From positions 1-43,694 of the forward strand of contig FWWN02000180.1 in NCBI GenBank assembly GCA_900175165.2: DNA of 43,694 bases, read 5' to 3'. The notes beneath the pieces are model-generated. The model ran no database searches, was not told the origin of the DNA, and saw only the letters and a list, made by a program, of their open reading frames with translations. This DNA comes from Rhizomucor pusillus. Taxonomy: Eukaryota; Mucoromycota; Mucoromycetes; Mucorales; Lichtheimiaceae. Numbering within the stretch: the stretch's first letter is position 1; each line of letters begins with the position of its first letter. Of this stretch, positions 24,104 to 34,029 are shown piece by piece. The position numbers were made by a program, and so were the translations under genes.

Positions 24104-25536
24104 ATGTTCAAGACACCTGTAAAACGCATCGTCACAAAGCAGGATCTTGACGAATTCCTCAGCTCTGATGCATATCGAACCTTCATTGATTATATTATAC
24201 GCCTGAACGATTCCGTACGAGATTTAAAGATTGACAGCGATGTTGATATCTCGCCAGTATGTGCTGATTAGTAAACTCTATTTGTTGTCGGTTGCGATCA
24301 GCAACTTACAACGCAAGTTTTGTCAAAACGATCCGCTGATTGAGCTATATACTAGAATGTCAATGAGATCTTGCAAACACTGGAAACCGTATTGGGCTAT
24401 ATCAAAGAGATACCTCCTGTAGAGAACTCGAAATCGCGTTTTGGCAACCCGGCCTTCCGCGACTTTTACGACCGTGTGCAAAAGGTAAGCTGATATGTCT
24501 TGGCTAGTCATTGATAAAGGGGATTTTGATGATGTTTCCGAACTGTTAGAACGTGCATGAATTGATGCATGCATTTGTGCCTGAAGCAGCCATTGAAGAA
24601 GTATCTCGATACTTTATCGAAAGTTTTGGCAACCGACGGCGCATTGATTACGGTACAGGCCACGAAGCTAACTTTATAGCATGGTTGTAAGTAGGCATCA
24701 CCTGATACACAGGGTAGTAATAGCCACTAAATAGCTTGTTTAACAGACTGTGTTTGGAAAAATTGGGTGTTATCACAGCTGACGATGACAAGGCTGTTGT
24801 GCTTCGAGTATTTGTAAAGTAGGTCAACTATGCCACCTTCTTTCTTTTCAATATGGCGGGCTGACACACTACGTAGATACATTGCATTGATGCGTCAGTT
24901 GCAGTTTGAGTATTGGTTGGAGCCAGCAGGTTCGCATGGTGTGTGGGGACTTGACGATTATCACTTTTTACCATTCATGTTTGGATCATCACAACTGCTA
25001 AGTATGTGCTCAATATGGAACAGTTCTCACCATGGTTGGCGCTCATACTTAAGAAAATTTTTTTAGACCACAAGTATATCCGCCCGAAATCTATTCACGA
25101 CAGGGACGTTGTTGAAGAGTTCTCCAAATCTTATATGTACCTCGCCTGCATCCAATTCATCAACCAAGTGAAAACTTCAGCTTCAATCCGGTGGCATTCG
25201 CCCATGCTGGATGATATCTCGGCTTGCAAGACCTGGGCTAAAGTCAATCAAGGAATGATAAAGATGTACAAGGCGGAGGTTCTCGGCAAACTACCGATTA
25301 TGCAGCATTTCATGTTTGGAAGCTTGATATCCTTTGAAGGAGGAACGGCGCATGCGGAAGATCTGGAAGATGAATGCGGTCACGTGCGCCCGCATTCTGA
25401 AAAGCAAGATAATACATATGCTATGGGTCAAGAATATCCTGACTGTTGCGGTATTCCTGTGCCTAGCGCCATCGCAGCTGCAGCTGCTTCCAAAGGACGA
25501 GGGATGAATGCACCGAGACCGATACCATTTGATTAG
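24104..25536 (+). CDS. Protein phosphatase 2A activator (PTPA/Rrd)
   Basis: Peptidyl-prolyl isomerase-type activator of PP2A-like phosphatases. It starts [20 protein letters not shown]. After a 104-nt intron comes [20 protein letters not shown] followed by [20 protein letters not shown]. Then the conserved signature [57 protein letters not shown] and [12 protein letters not shown], then [15 protein letters not shown] and [20 protein letters not shown], then [17 protein letters not shown]. These are the PTPA blocks in order. A C-terminal extension of about 70 residues is Ala- and Pro-rich ([20 protein letters not shown]). Convergent with the reductase gene, 105 bp between stops. Whether it is the Rrd1 or Rrd2 type cannot be told. 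Confidence 0.95.
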
Positions 25537-25641
25537 AAAAGGGTAAAAAGAAAAAAATAAAAGCACAGATTTAAGTTATAATAATCCGGATAGAAAGAAG
25601 ACGATACAAAAATTCTGTTTGCTTTATCTAAGCGACCTGCT

Positions 25642-26738
25642 TTAAAATTTGCTTTGAGGAGGCGTGAGGACCATGTCGGGGTAAGCTTCGTGACCTGGCT
25701 TCATCCAATTACCACCTACAGATGCGTTTGTTACTAAAAAGATATATGAATCATGGCTTCTTCTATTACACATACCATCCACAACCAAGGTGACACCAGT
25801 GATGTAACTTGCACCCTCAGAGAACAAAAAAAGAGTAGCGTGCTCAATATCCCGGATGGCGCCCATACGCTACAATGTAATCGTAAATGCTACGATTCTA
25901 GCTATGCAAGTAAGCGAGAAATTTACCTGCATAGGAACAGACCTTGGGTCGAAAAGACCACCGCCAAGTCTGCTCATGCCTTCGGTGTCAGCAATGGGAC
26001 CAGGAGCAATACCATTTACGCGAACACCAAAAGGTCCAAACTCAACTGCCCAGTGCTTTGTCAAGGCATCAACGGCAGCTTTGGCGGAACCGGCGTGCTG
26101 CTGATAGGGCAAGCCGGTGTAATACAAGGTGGCGCTGACGTTGATGATAGAGCCCTTGGCAGCCTTGATGTGCTCGGCAGCAGCTTTGGTCAAGTTGAAA
26201 GTACCGAGCAAGTCAATCTCAACGACGGTGCGGAAGGCATTGTAAGACAGGTTTTGGAAAGGAGCCAAAAAGTTTCCAGCAGCACCGTTGATAAGGAAAT
26301 CGATGCGTCCAAACTTTTCAATGGTCTTTTGCACCGCATTCTCAACGTCAGCCGGCTTGCGTACGTCTGCAGGAATGGGTCTATGCAAAAAATCGTGTGA
26401 GCATAACAACCTTATTTTCTTTTTTGAAAGATCTGTCTACTACTGCTACTTGCATGATTTCGCCGCCAGTCGCCTCGCGCATCTCCTTGGCTGCCTTCTC
26501 CAGCTTATCCTTGCTAATAAATTCCATACACCGCGTTAGCCAGCTGTCTTCCGCGGCCTCGTGCCTGAATTTTTTCTTGGCTTTACCTTCGGCTGATAAT
26601 AACTGCCTTGGCACCGTGACGGACCATAGCCTCGGTCATGCCGCGACAGATGCCGCTACCTCCACCAGAGCAGAGAAGTACTTTGCCGCTGAACAGGTTG
26701 GTCTGGAACACCTTCGAAGTCTCAACGACAGTTGCCAT
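25642..26738 (-). CDS. SPS19: Peroxisomal 2,4-dienoyl-CoA reductase (SPS19/DECR2-like)
   Basis: Short-chain dehydrogenase that reduces 2,4-dienoyl-CoA with NADPH during beta-oxidation of unsaturated fatty acids. Starting MATVVETSKVFQTNLFSGKV, it has the Rossmann loop CSGGGSGICRGMTEAMVRHG, then after a 60-nt-class intron KDKLEKAAKEMREATGGEIM, PADVRKPADVENAV, INGAAGNFLAPFQNLSYNAF, VVEIDLLGTFNLTKAA and INVSATLYYTGLPYQQHAGS. The last leads into AKAAVDALTKHWAVEFGPFG and VRVNGIAPGPIADTEGMSRL. As in this family, the catalytic Tyr of classical SDRs is replaced around YQQHAGSAKAA. Later exons give IEHATLFLFSEGASYITGVT and GGNWMKPGHEAYPDMVLTPP. The C-terminal tripeptide is SKF, a plausible PTS1 variant, which supports a peroxisomal location. 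Confidence 0.94.
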
Positions 26739-27502
26739 TGTTATGATTTTTCAAGTCTGGAGGCTGGCGATCGGCAACGATTCAAGCTTTTATCTGGGAA
26801 GTTCGATGCCCCAACTGGAACTGTATATGTCAGCCAAATTGCAAAGTTTACCCCGCATTTTTCACGCTGCTGCTGCTGCTGCTGGGCTTACCAGCCCCAA
26901 TTATATTCATGCAAGTTTAGCACCACACGTTGCTTTCGAAACATTAACACAAAAGTTTCCAGAAATATGAATACAATTTGATCTTGCATCCAAACATGTA
27001 TATCTAAGTTGAAAAAGAAAAAAAAACTCATATAATACTCAAACGACGCGAAATAGGTGCGGTTGTTCTTTCGGCATATTCTTTCCAAATCAAGTAGGTG
27101 CATTTTCACATGGAACTCTTTACATTTGAATGTTTAGTCATGTCAATTGTTGACAAGGCCCAAGATCATCAAAAGTGTTATGGATGTCAAAGGGAGGATT
27201 GAAAAATGTATCGGTCAACTAAGACTAGTTCAGTCCATATTATGCCAACCAAGCTTATATAGTGGATCAGGCTGTAATGCCAAAGTCATACATTTAAATA
27301 ATTTGAATAAAATATATCAAGATACCATTTATTTCAAGACGACTGCTGACAGTAGAATCTACTATGCCTGCTCTGTATCAGACGTGTTATGCATAAAACC
27401 TGATATTAAGAATCCTTTATTTCCTTTAATATATTTATCTCGTTAAGCATCAAGCCACCACTCCGAAACCACCTCCTCCTGCAACTCTGCTCTTGACACA
27501 CA
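26739..27502. promoter_or_regulatory. Divergent promoter region with CTG run
   Basis: About 760 bp separates the divergent reductase and TPR genes and should hold both promoters. A CTG trinucleotide run lies at 26866-26884. The rest is AT-rich with short open frames and no recognisable gene. No known binding site was identified. Confidence 0.4.
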
Positions 27503-28369
27503 ATGTTCACCAAAAAGTTCGTTGTACCTTTGGCACGATCCTTCTCAGCATCTACCAGAACGTTGGCACGTCGGGCTGTTAGACCGCAACATGCTATCAA
27601 TACCGTTAGAAGTACGTCCTCTCTTGCACGTAGCTTGCAGATCGCGCTTTATACTTAACCCACCATGCGGCATAAGCTTTCTCTTGCAACGTGCCGCGAC
27701 TGGACCGGATCGCAGATGCAGAACAGCAGATTAAGCAAGGCACCGAGTATTTGAACCAAGGCTCAATTGATATGGTAGAGTACCACGCTGCAATCAGTTG
27801 TTTTGTTATTATATCATGCTGAGCAAAATGACGGGCAGGCGATGAACAGTTATCACAAAAGCGTGCAGTTAGCTCCAAGCGGTAACGGCCACCCAAAAAG
27901 CGCTTGTCATATGTTATCGCTGTATACACTGACGTGAGGTTATTGCTACTATAGCGGCAGGTTACTTTAACATTGGCGTATGCTATTTCCAAATGGGTAT
28001 GTCACTGCAGTCAAAATCCTTTTACCAATAACAAAGGTGGCTCAACTGTATATGCTATTTTTTTCAGGCAAGCACAGAGACGCAATTGAAGCTTTCGAAA
28101 AATCGCTCGAGTTCCAACCTAACCAGGCAGATGCACACACAAACATTGCTTCTGCTCATTTGATGCTGAAGAACGTCAACGAGGCTGTCCGACATTTGGA
28201 GCAGGCTTCCAACTTCAATCCCTTGGATGGAGAAATCCAATATAACCTTGGATGTGTGTACGAAGCGACGGGCAACTTGGACGGAGCGAGAACTCGTTTC
28301 GAAAGAGCAGAAATGCTGGGCATCTCGAAAGCAAAGGAGGCATTGGAGAAATTGGCCAAAAAGCTGTAA
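27503..28369 (+). CDS. TPR-repeat protein with mitochondrial presequence
   Basis: The first exon encodes an Arg/Ser-rich amphipathic leader (MFTKKFVVPLARSFSASTRT then LARRAVRPQHAINTVR) typical of mitochondrial matrix import. Short exons follow: FSCNVPRLDRIADAEQQIKQ then GTEYLNQGSIDM, AMNSYHKSVQLAPS, AAGYFNIGVCYFQMG, then KHRDAIEAFEKSLEFQPNQA, HTNIASAHLMLKNVNEAVRH and LGCVYEATGNLDGARTRFER, ending ALEKLAKKL. This makes about four tandem tetratricopeptide repeats (YxxxGxxxxAxxxYxxxxxLxP). TPRs bind partner proteins; the partner is unknown. At least four introns, the smallest exon about 41 nt. I recognise no named family beyond TPR. Confidence 0.85.
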
Positions 28370-28761
28370 ATTTGTAGATAAATAGACTGTTTTGTGATTC
28401 TGGAGAACACAGTTATCACTAGGAAGCTCAATTTGTACATTGTATATCTGTCGCAACAACTGAAAAATCTCCCTCTATGTTACAAGAACCTGTGGAAACC
28501 CCCACCACACAAGCCAGTTCGGAAGAATGAATTTACCTTCCATCCCATTTCAGCGCTATTATTTAGGCTAAACTGGTGCAGGTAAACGATTGAGCAAAGC
28601 TGAGCTATTAGTCATTGCATACATGCAAAAAAAGGAAATGAACGGTATATGGCTATATACACTCTTTCTTTTTTGTATGAAAAGTTTATTCAGTCATGGC
28701 AGAGCCATATGAAATTTAAGTAACTAATTCTTTGTTATTAAAAGAAGAAATCAAGGATAAA
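28370..28761. other. Intergenic, 3' flank of TPR gene
   Basis: AT-rich, with short open frames only. It leads directly to the left copy of the LINE target-site duplication. Nothing further is supported. Confidence 0.5.
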
Positions 28762-28779
28762 CATCTACTTGTGATCTCC
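28762..28779. repeat. 18-bp target-site duplication, left copy
   Basis: CATCTACTTGTGATCTCC, identical to 29339-29356. It abuts the T run at 28780-28786 (the A tail of the minus-strand LINE), as expected for target-primed reverse transcription. Confidence 0.88.
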
Positions 28780-29338
28780 TTTTTTTATGTATAAAGGTTT
28801 ATTTGGCGATGGACAAGACGTCCATCGGTGGTAAGCCGAAGATAAATGGAAAAAAATAAAATAAAGTTAAATGACTAAGCTCGATAGATCAACTATTAAA
28901 CAGAGTCATACAGGACTTCTAGCTTGGGCAATGCGGATGGAGGTAGCAATCGCTTCTGCGGCAACTGCATTAGGGTCAAAAGAAAACATGTCGCCAATGG
29001 GCTTTCCATATCGATGCGATCGTACATGCAACGATATGGGTCCATTCTAGGTCAAAGTGCGGAAGAACCTTATAGCGAGTGATACGGACACTTTTTCCAA
29101 AAATTAATGTCGCTGCAATTTGCCGTTTTGCGACACAACTTTTGGGAAAAAGTGGACATTCAGAATATCTCGACAGGCCAGAAATCGTTCCTGAGTTAAG
29201 AACTTTTGACAAACTTGAGACCAAATGATCAACTTCAACGGACAGGTAAGGAGGAAATGCTGTTGGGATTCAGGTTGGTGACAGAGCGGACACAGAGGAG
29301 AAGGAAAACGATTCGGTAATATCTTGTGGAGATTTTGT
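28780..29338 (-). mobile_element. 5'-truncated non-LTR retrotransposon (LINE) copy
   Basis: The minus strand reads LHKILPNRFPSPLCPLCHQP followed by ESQQHFLLTCPLKLIIWSQV. That carries the C-x2-C-x8-H-x4-C zinc-binding motif found C-terminal to LINE reverse transcriptases (zf-RVT). A TAA stop ends this frame. A frame change further on gives TIASIWKAHWRHVF, then DPNAVAAEAIATSIRIAQAR and SPV-stop at about 28917. The element ends with AATAAA, a short spacer and seven A residues (28786-28780 on the minus strand). It is bounded by an exact 18-bp direct repeat. Only the last 559 bp are present: no endonuclease or reverse-transcriptase core. It is a dead-on-arrival insertion that mutated afterwards, or a copy of an already mutated source. 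Confidence 0.9.
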
Positions 29339-29356
29339 CATCTACTTGTGATCTCC
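29339..29356. repeat. 18-bp target-site duplication, right copy
   Basis: Exact copy of 28762-28779. It marks the 5' truncation point of the minus-strand LINE. Confidence 0.88.
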
Positions 29357-29769
29357 AGAACGTCGGCTATGTACACTCTTTCCGGAAAGTAATGCCGCTC
29401 CTAGTGGAAATTGGTGTCGCATTTTGTCAAAAATCAAGTTCGCGTTTCCCAAAAAGAGAGGACTATATAAAGTACGTGGATGTTCCAGCTTTTGTTTTCC
29501 TTCTTCCTACTATATCACACAACCAAAGTACTGCACTATACACATTTCAAAATGGATAACAAATTTTTCTATGAAGATGGGCAAGGCAACGTCGTTGATG
29601 AATATGACAGTCCTGGAACCCATGGACTATCTTGTGGACGAGGAGACGTGCGCTCTTGAAACTGTGAGCTCGCACACGCCGTATTTGTGTAATATGCCTC
29701 GTGAGAGCGACCGTGAGCAGAGCGATGAACCAAAGGACGTAGACGTCCACATGAGAGAAGCTACTGTCA
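29357..29769. other. Gene-free stretch in transposon island
   Basis: Short plus-strand frames (for example MDNKFFYEDGQGNVVDEYDS from about 29551) run into the transposase HTH relic and may be its N-terminal part. Stops interrupt them and no domain is recognisable. Confidence 0.35.
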
Positions 29770-29930
29770 AGCGAGTACACACTCTACTCAGACCAGGACA
29801 AGCGAGATTTTTTAAACTGATGTTTGAGAAGTACTGAGCGCATCAGCTGCTGCGAAGCAGTTGGGAATTCCTGTGCTGCAAGAGCAACGACGATCCGGAA
29901 ACGTATATGTACCTGCAGCCTCAGGACTTG
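29770..29930 (+). pseudogene. Transposase helix-turn-helix relic (Tc1/mariner-like)
   Basis: In alternating frames the plus strand reads ARFFKLMFEK, then LSASAAAKQLGI, then NDDPET. This order resembles the N-terminal HTH of fungal Tc1/mariner-type transposases (KARFFxLMFEKGLSASAAAKQLGIxxRTAQRWxKQYxxDP). A stop and two frameshifts break it within 150 bp. No DDE domain follows in register. The match is from memory of the family style. Confidence 0.55.
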
Positions 29931-30129
29931 CAATACGGGAAAAGGACCCAAGCCGATCATATGTGCTGGAGGCCTTAAAAGCTTTCCGAATTGTGTGTCA
30001 AGGATTAAGCCAGCTGATGAAAGACGATATAACATACGCCGACTTTCCGTTACGACTGTGGACGCGTCAAGCCAGTGCAGCAACTTGGGACGATCAGCAA
30101 AAAAACTTTTTCGTACAATTGCCCTTACT

Positions 30130-30775
30130 ATGACCGGCTTCTGGGAAACCGCATCAAGAAAGCTTTTGACCAAAACCATGAATGATCGTTATGGGTGGAA
30201 TCTATCGTGCCGATGTTCAAGTACATAGCTGCATGTAATGAGTTGGTCGTTTTTAGCTGGTGAGATGCTGTTCAAAAGTAGTCTGTCCAATATATACTGA
30301 TTTGAACCTCTGACGTCAAAGGTGTGAAGTCATCGTCACATCCCACTTTAAATCGCAAATCATGCCAAGTGTATGGAAGAATCAGAGGGAGAGACTCTTT
30401 GCAGACAACCTAGGAAGGGGAGGCGATTCCGACTCATTTTAATGGAATTATCAGGCAGCTACGCTGCTGAAAGGGTGGATCTTACTATGGAAGATACATG
30501 GAAACTCATAATCCTGATTACGGACTCTTTACGCAAAGAGCTTATCAATTACCAAGACGGCCGGTTCGCTACGGTGAAGGAATTAGCCATTTACGGTGCA
30601 ACGCATTCAGAGTACAGTTACCTTGCTGAAAACAACAATTTATGACGAAAATTTATGGCAAACGGTAGAGCTACGAAACGCACAAATACCAACGGACTAG
30701 GCGAATCGCTTTGACGTCACGAAAGTTTTCGAGCTGTTATGCATGTTGGATGTAAATAGGTGAAACCATTAGATA
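30130..30775 (+). pseudogene. Relic of a repeated uncharacterised fungal family
   Basis: Frames in order read RLLGNRIKKAFDQNHE, then WVESIVPMFKYIAACNELVV, then ELSGSYAAERVDLTMEDTWK followed by LIILITDSLRKELINYQDGR, then YDENLWQTVELRNAQIPTD-stop and FDVTKVFELLCML. Stops and frameshifts separate them. From memory, the pattern of WVExxVPMFKYF, SGSY...TLEDTxK and VELRSAxIP...KVFELLA is that of large hypothetical proteins found in many copies in Mucorales genomes. The function is unknown and the identity unverified here. Confidence 0.5.
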
Positions 30776-31416
30776 TTTACCAATGCCTCATATCCCCGAT
30801 AGGTGGAATTATCGAAGCAAAAACAGGTTCGATCTACTTTGATGCAAGAGAAGCAAGTCGGTATTGCGGAAACCATACGCTGGCGTCTCAAAAACTCACG
30901 TCTGATCGATGATTTAGCCGAATAACTTGCTTGATATTCGATCCTTTCTACCACATTCATTACAATCACCGTACCATTTATTTTTTCTTGTTCTATAAAG
31001 TTGCAGTCGTTTATCACGACGGAATAGCCATCCATGACAGCAATGGGTATCCATACGACATTTATTGACGTTCTGGAAACGCTGCATGGCTGGTGAAAAA
31101 GGATTATAGACAGATTTCTTTTAATAAACACTATATCCCACTGTCTTCTGAATGCTATCCATCTAGCTCAAGTTCATGGCCAATCCATTTCAGGACAGGT
31201 GGCCCACCAGATTCGCTTGGTTGCTCATTTTCGCTGCTGGAATGGCTCAATTTTGGAGGCGTGGCTCAAATGCGTTAGTTGACGTAGTGCAGACTGCAGA
31301 TATGGTACTAAGCTCGGCTCAGAGAGCTTACTACAATATCTGAAGCCAAAACGGAGTCATCAGAATTGACTTAGGTGCGACTGTCAAATAGAGAAATTAG
31401 GGTACGTTTGCCATTA
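30776..31416. other. Decayed sequence without a supported gene
   Basis: A 120-codon minus-strand open frame (30769-31131, INVVWIPIAVMDGYSVVIND) begins without an ATG. I recognise no domain in it. Plus-strand pieces may continue the upstream relic. I cannot support a gene. Confidence 0.3.
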
Positions 31417-31494
31417 CCAAACGAGGAAACCAAGGTGCGTTTGCCAGCGCACACCCTCGCTTCCAAACAAGGAAACCATGGTGCGCTGGTAAAC
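31417..31494. repeat. Compact direct and inverted repeats
   Basis: Two direct copies of a 23-mer (31417-31439 and 31463-31485, two mismatches) are interleaved with an inverted pair (GTTTGCCAGCGCAC at 31439-31452 and GTGCGCTGGTAAAC at 31481-31494, one mismatch). The piece GGTGCGTTTGCCAGCGCAC closely resembles the centre of the palindrome at 36116-36136. It looks like debris of a small inverted-repeat element. Confidence 0.65.
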
Positions 31495-32118
31495 CGCTGT
31501 GGCCATACTGCTTTTTGACGAAATTTTCGCGCAACTTGGGACAACTTGCGCTATATGAAAATATTCTTTGTGACTTGATGAAAAGAATCGACGTTAATGA
31601 TTCGTGCTGAGTATGTTTTACAATGTCTCCACGTACAAGTATGTTACATGCCTCAAGCATAGTCTCCAAGAAGCACAAAAGCCGTCCCGAAGTAGCATCA
31701 ACGCGAGAATTGATGATTCATAGGCTCATATTGTACTCTTTCGTTCTGCTGCTTACTTCTGCTGAATTAAAAAATGTAAGTATGCGTTTATAGAAATTCT
31801 ATCCAGTTATGGTCGGAAGAGCGAGGTGAGATAATGTCCGTGCGTTTCACGGATGCCATTTCCGGCAGCACCTTGAGCTTTTACATGGTTAGCAATCAGA
31901 AACCGAACTCAAGCCTTAAAAACATGCTTACCCGTGTGGAAGGTAGGTGACTTTGTATTCAGCATTTGCAAGGCTGAATATTTCTGGAAGGAAGGCTTTG
32001 CCCGGTGTAATAGTTGGTTTATCGATCCACATTATTCCCCTACAGATGTTGCTTGCGTTACACCATCTGCCACTCTACCGAGCTTATCGGCGAGAGGCCA
32101 CATGCTGCGAGTGAGGTG
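31495..32118. other. Gene-free stretch
   Basis: Only short or interrupted frames on both strands; no repeat or domain is recognised. Confidence 0.4.
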
Positions 32119-32361
32119 CTAGACCTTCATCAGCGATTTTTTGCTTTCCTTGATAGTTTTAATGCTTTCGATGATCGGTTCAAGCAAGGATTCCTGCGCC
32201 TTCTCAAGGTTATGTTCCGCTTCGGCTCGGCTGATCATCATCGGTTTGCTCCTGTCTACCTTTTGCGTCTCTGTTTGATACACAGGCATTGGTACAGTAA
32301 CTGGCGCTTTGTTTTGTGCGTCTCCTCCTCCTCGTCGCCGTCGTTGTCCTCGGCTACGCAT
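32119..32361 (-). CDS. Small basic helical ORF, unrecognised
   Basis: From ATG at 32361 an 80-codon frame reads MRSRGQRRRRGGGDAQNKAP, later PVYQTETQKVDRSKPMMISR, AEAEHNLEKAQESLLEPIIE and KESKKSLMKV. It has an Arg/Gly-rich start and a helical Glu/Lys-rich end, a composition more protein-like than chance. No family is recognised and no introns were placed. It lies in transposon-rich DNA, so it may be part of a lost element or a small host gene. Confidence 0.3.
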   Translation of the reverse strand: MRSRGQRRRRGGGDAQNKAPVTVPMPVYQTETQKVDRSKPMMISRAEAEHNLEKAQESLLEPIIESIKTIKESKKSLMKV

Positions 32362-32592
32362 AACGGGAAAAGAGTGGAAGAATACCGGCAAGGTCCCACC
32401 ATCATGCGCTTTTTCATCAAGCGCAAGCAAGGGTTTAGACTCTGCTAGATTTGATGCAAGGAATCAAGTACAAACTGTCCAATTTTTCAACGACTGTTGC
32501 TGAAAAACATCTGATCTGCATAAGTCTTCAGCGTCTCTACTTGCTCCTTTTTTTTAAAAAAATATCAAGCATATATCTTGGATCAAAGAACG

Positions 32593-32835
32593 GGTTTTTT
32601 CCTTAGAATCCGCGCAAGTGAACGAAACGTTGGTCCTAGGCACATGGAAGTTGGCGCGATTTCAAAGAATTTTACCTAAACGTAGGAAAAGTTTACTTGG
32701 GCCCACAAAAACTTAGCTCTGCTTGGGAAGATGATTTATAACACTCTTGAGAAAGTTGGTTCTCAGTGGAATTTAGTTATAATTCCTTCCGAAGATTATT
32801 GGCTCGACCATCACCATGCTTTTGTCTTCGCAGGG
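32593..32835 (+). repeat. Left terminal inverted repeat
   Basis: Begins GGTTTTTTCCTTAGAATCCG. It pairs with 35680-35922 in reverse complement. It includes GGCGCGATTTCAAAGAATTT and, near the inner end, TTATTGGCTCGACCATCAC. Similarity stops after about 243 bp. Confidence 0.9.
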
Positions 32836-32911
32836 AAATTGGACCGTCAGAATGTAGAATGCCTATCATAGCTCACGGACGGTAATGTATACTTTTATTC
32901 ATAGAAAAACC

Positions 32912-34029
32912 TCAAAATGACACTGTATGTTGAACCCATCCTTCAAGGTCCGAGGGAGTTACATGAGCAATTGCATGGATAATACGGCCTGTGAGCGTCT
33001 CTTTCTCCAGCATCGGACCACGTCTAATCAATGTTTTTACTTTCGAAAAAAGTTCCTCGATGGGGTTTAGAAATGGAGAATATGCTGGCACAAATAGAGC
33101 GTTGAAACCACGACTCCAGATCGCGTTTGTCACGAATTCAGGCTTGTGAATGGAACGTTATCGAAAACAGGATAATGTCCGTGTAGGCTTTTTGTGTCAA
33201 GCTTGTCCATAGCTCTGTTGATGAGAGCTAGAAAATCACCAGCCTTTGTTCCTCCTTTTGCGACCTTAACCGATGCTTCTACGATCTCGGTTCCGGATAT
33301 TGCAGCCAGGAGCGACATTGACGGCTGGCGAGCAGTGGGTACGATAATTCGAGCAGGCTCGCCTTTCCTCAATCGAGCAAATGCTCTTCTCATGTGCGCA
33401 TTGAAGCTTGCCTCGTCTTTGAAGACACAGTTTCTCAGATAATCCACATGGCCCTCTAATATCCAAGTTTATACAGATTGATGTCGACTTTCTTTTACTT
33501 CCTCGCTGTTCCTCTTTTCAGGATAGTTCACAGCGCGCTTGAGAATTAGCGCACATTTTGCACGAAGATGCTTGGAGAGTTATCCCACGGAAACAGTAAG
33601 GCCCATATTATTTTGTAACTCTTCTTGAATCTCTTCAAGCGCTGCTGTTGGATTTTGATCGCAAAAGTCGATCAGAAAAGCGGTGTGAGCATTGCTTAGT
33701 TTCGGTGCAGCTATGCGGCCTCGTTTCTTTGGCGCTGGGGCTCCTTCCGTGCTATCAAAATATTGTTTGATATAGTAACGGCTGGTGCTGCTTGGCATCC
33801 CCAGTCGTTCTCCGCAAGCATTGATTGTCAATCCTTGATCATAATGTGCGCTGAGGAGAAGTTCAATCTGCCTTGCATCATATTTCCTGTACTTTCCACG
33901 GTTTTTTCTATGAGCCCGTCTGCGTTGATTTATCCTTTCGCCTTGATCAGTACTTGCTCCTGCTGTGTTACGATCTGAAGATTCTTCTTGGGCAACTCGC
34001 ATAGACTGCTGGCGTTCAGTGATAGCCAA
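32912..34029 (-). pseudogene. Frameshifted Tc1-like DDE transposase
   Basis: The N-terminal piece (34029-33580) has a HTH-like region: KYRKYDARQIELLLSAHYDQ, LTINACGERLGMPSSTSRYY, then a Lys/Arg linker KKRGRIAAPKLSNAHTAFLI. The next piece (33447-33130) has the first catalytic Asp in CVFKDEASFNAHMRRAFARL and the second in YPVFDNVP. Right after DNVP one base is missing, and the frame changes into 33133-32912. That last piece carries the catalytic Glu in VPAYSPFLNPIEELFSKVKT. Allowing for the shift, about 34 residues lie between Asp2 and Glu, i.e. DD34E, which is Tc1-like. The HTH and DDE pieces are also in different frames around 33447-33580, from an intron or a further shift. The original protein would have cut and pasted DNA at the long inverted repeats. 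Confidence 0.85.

Noticed and set aside
19284..25536. UPF2 and PTPA as an operon with RRP41
   Set aside because: Spacing and per-gene introns are those of ordinary separate eukaryotic genes; there is no evidence of polycistronic transcription from sequence alone.
26866..26884. CTG repeat as a possible CRISPR-like or functional repeat array
   Set aside because: It is a plain microsatellite; the genome is eukaryotic and there are no spacers or cas genes.
30295..30325. GGTTCAAATC on the minus strand, like a tRNA B-box
   Set aside because: The flanking bases do not form a T-stem and no A-box, anticodon arm or acceptor stem can be drawn around it.
30311..30719. Two TGACGTCA (CRE-like) octamers at 30311-30318 and 30712-30719
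   Set aside because: Both lie inside a decayed coding relic; about one chance copy is expected in a window of this size, so no regulatory meaning is claimed.
30769..31131. 120-codon minus-strand open frame
   Set aside because: It has no ATG at its beginning and no recognisable domain, and lies in decayed element sequence; reported only as part of a gene-free stretch.
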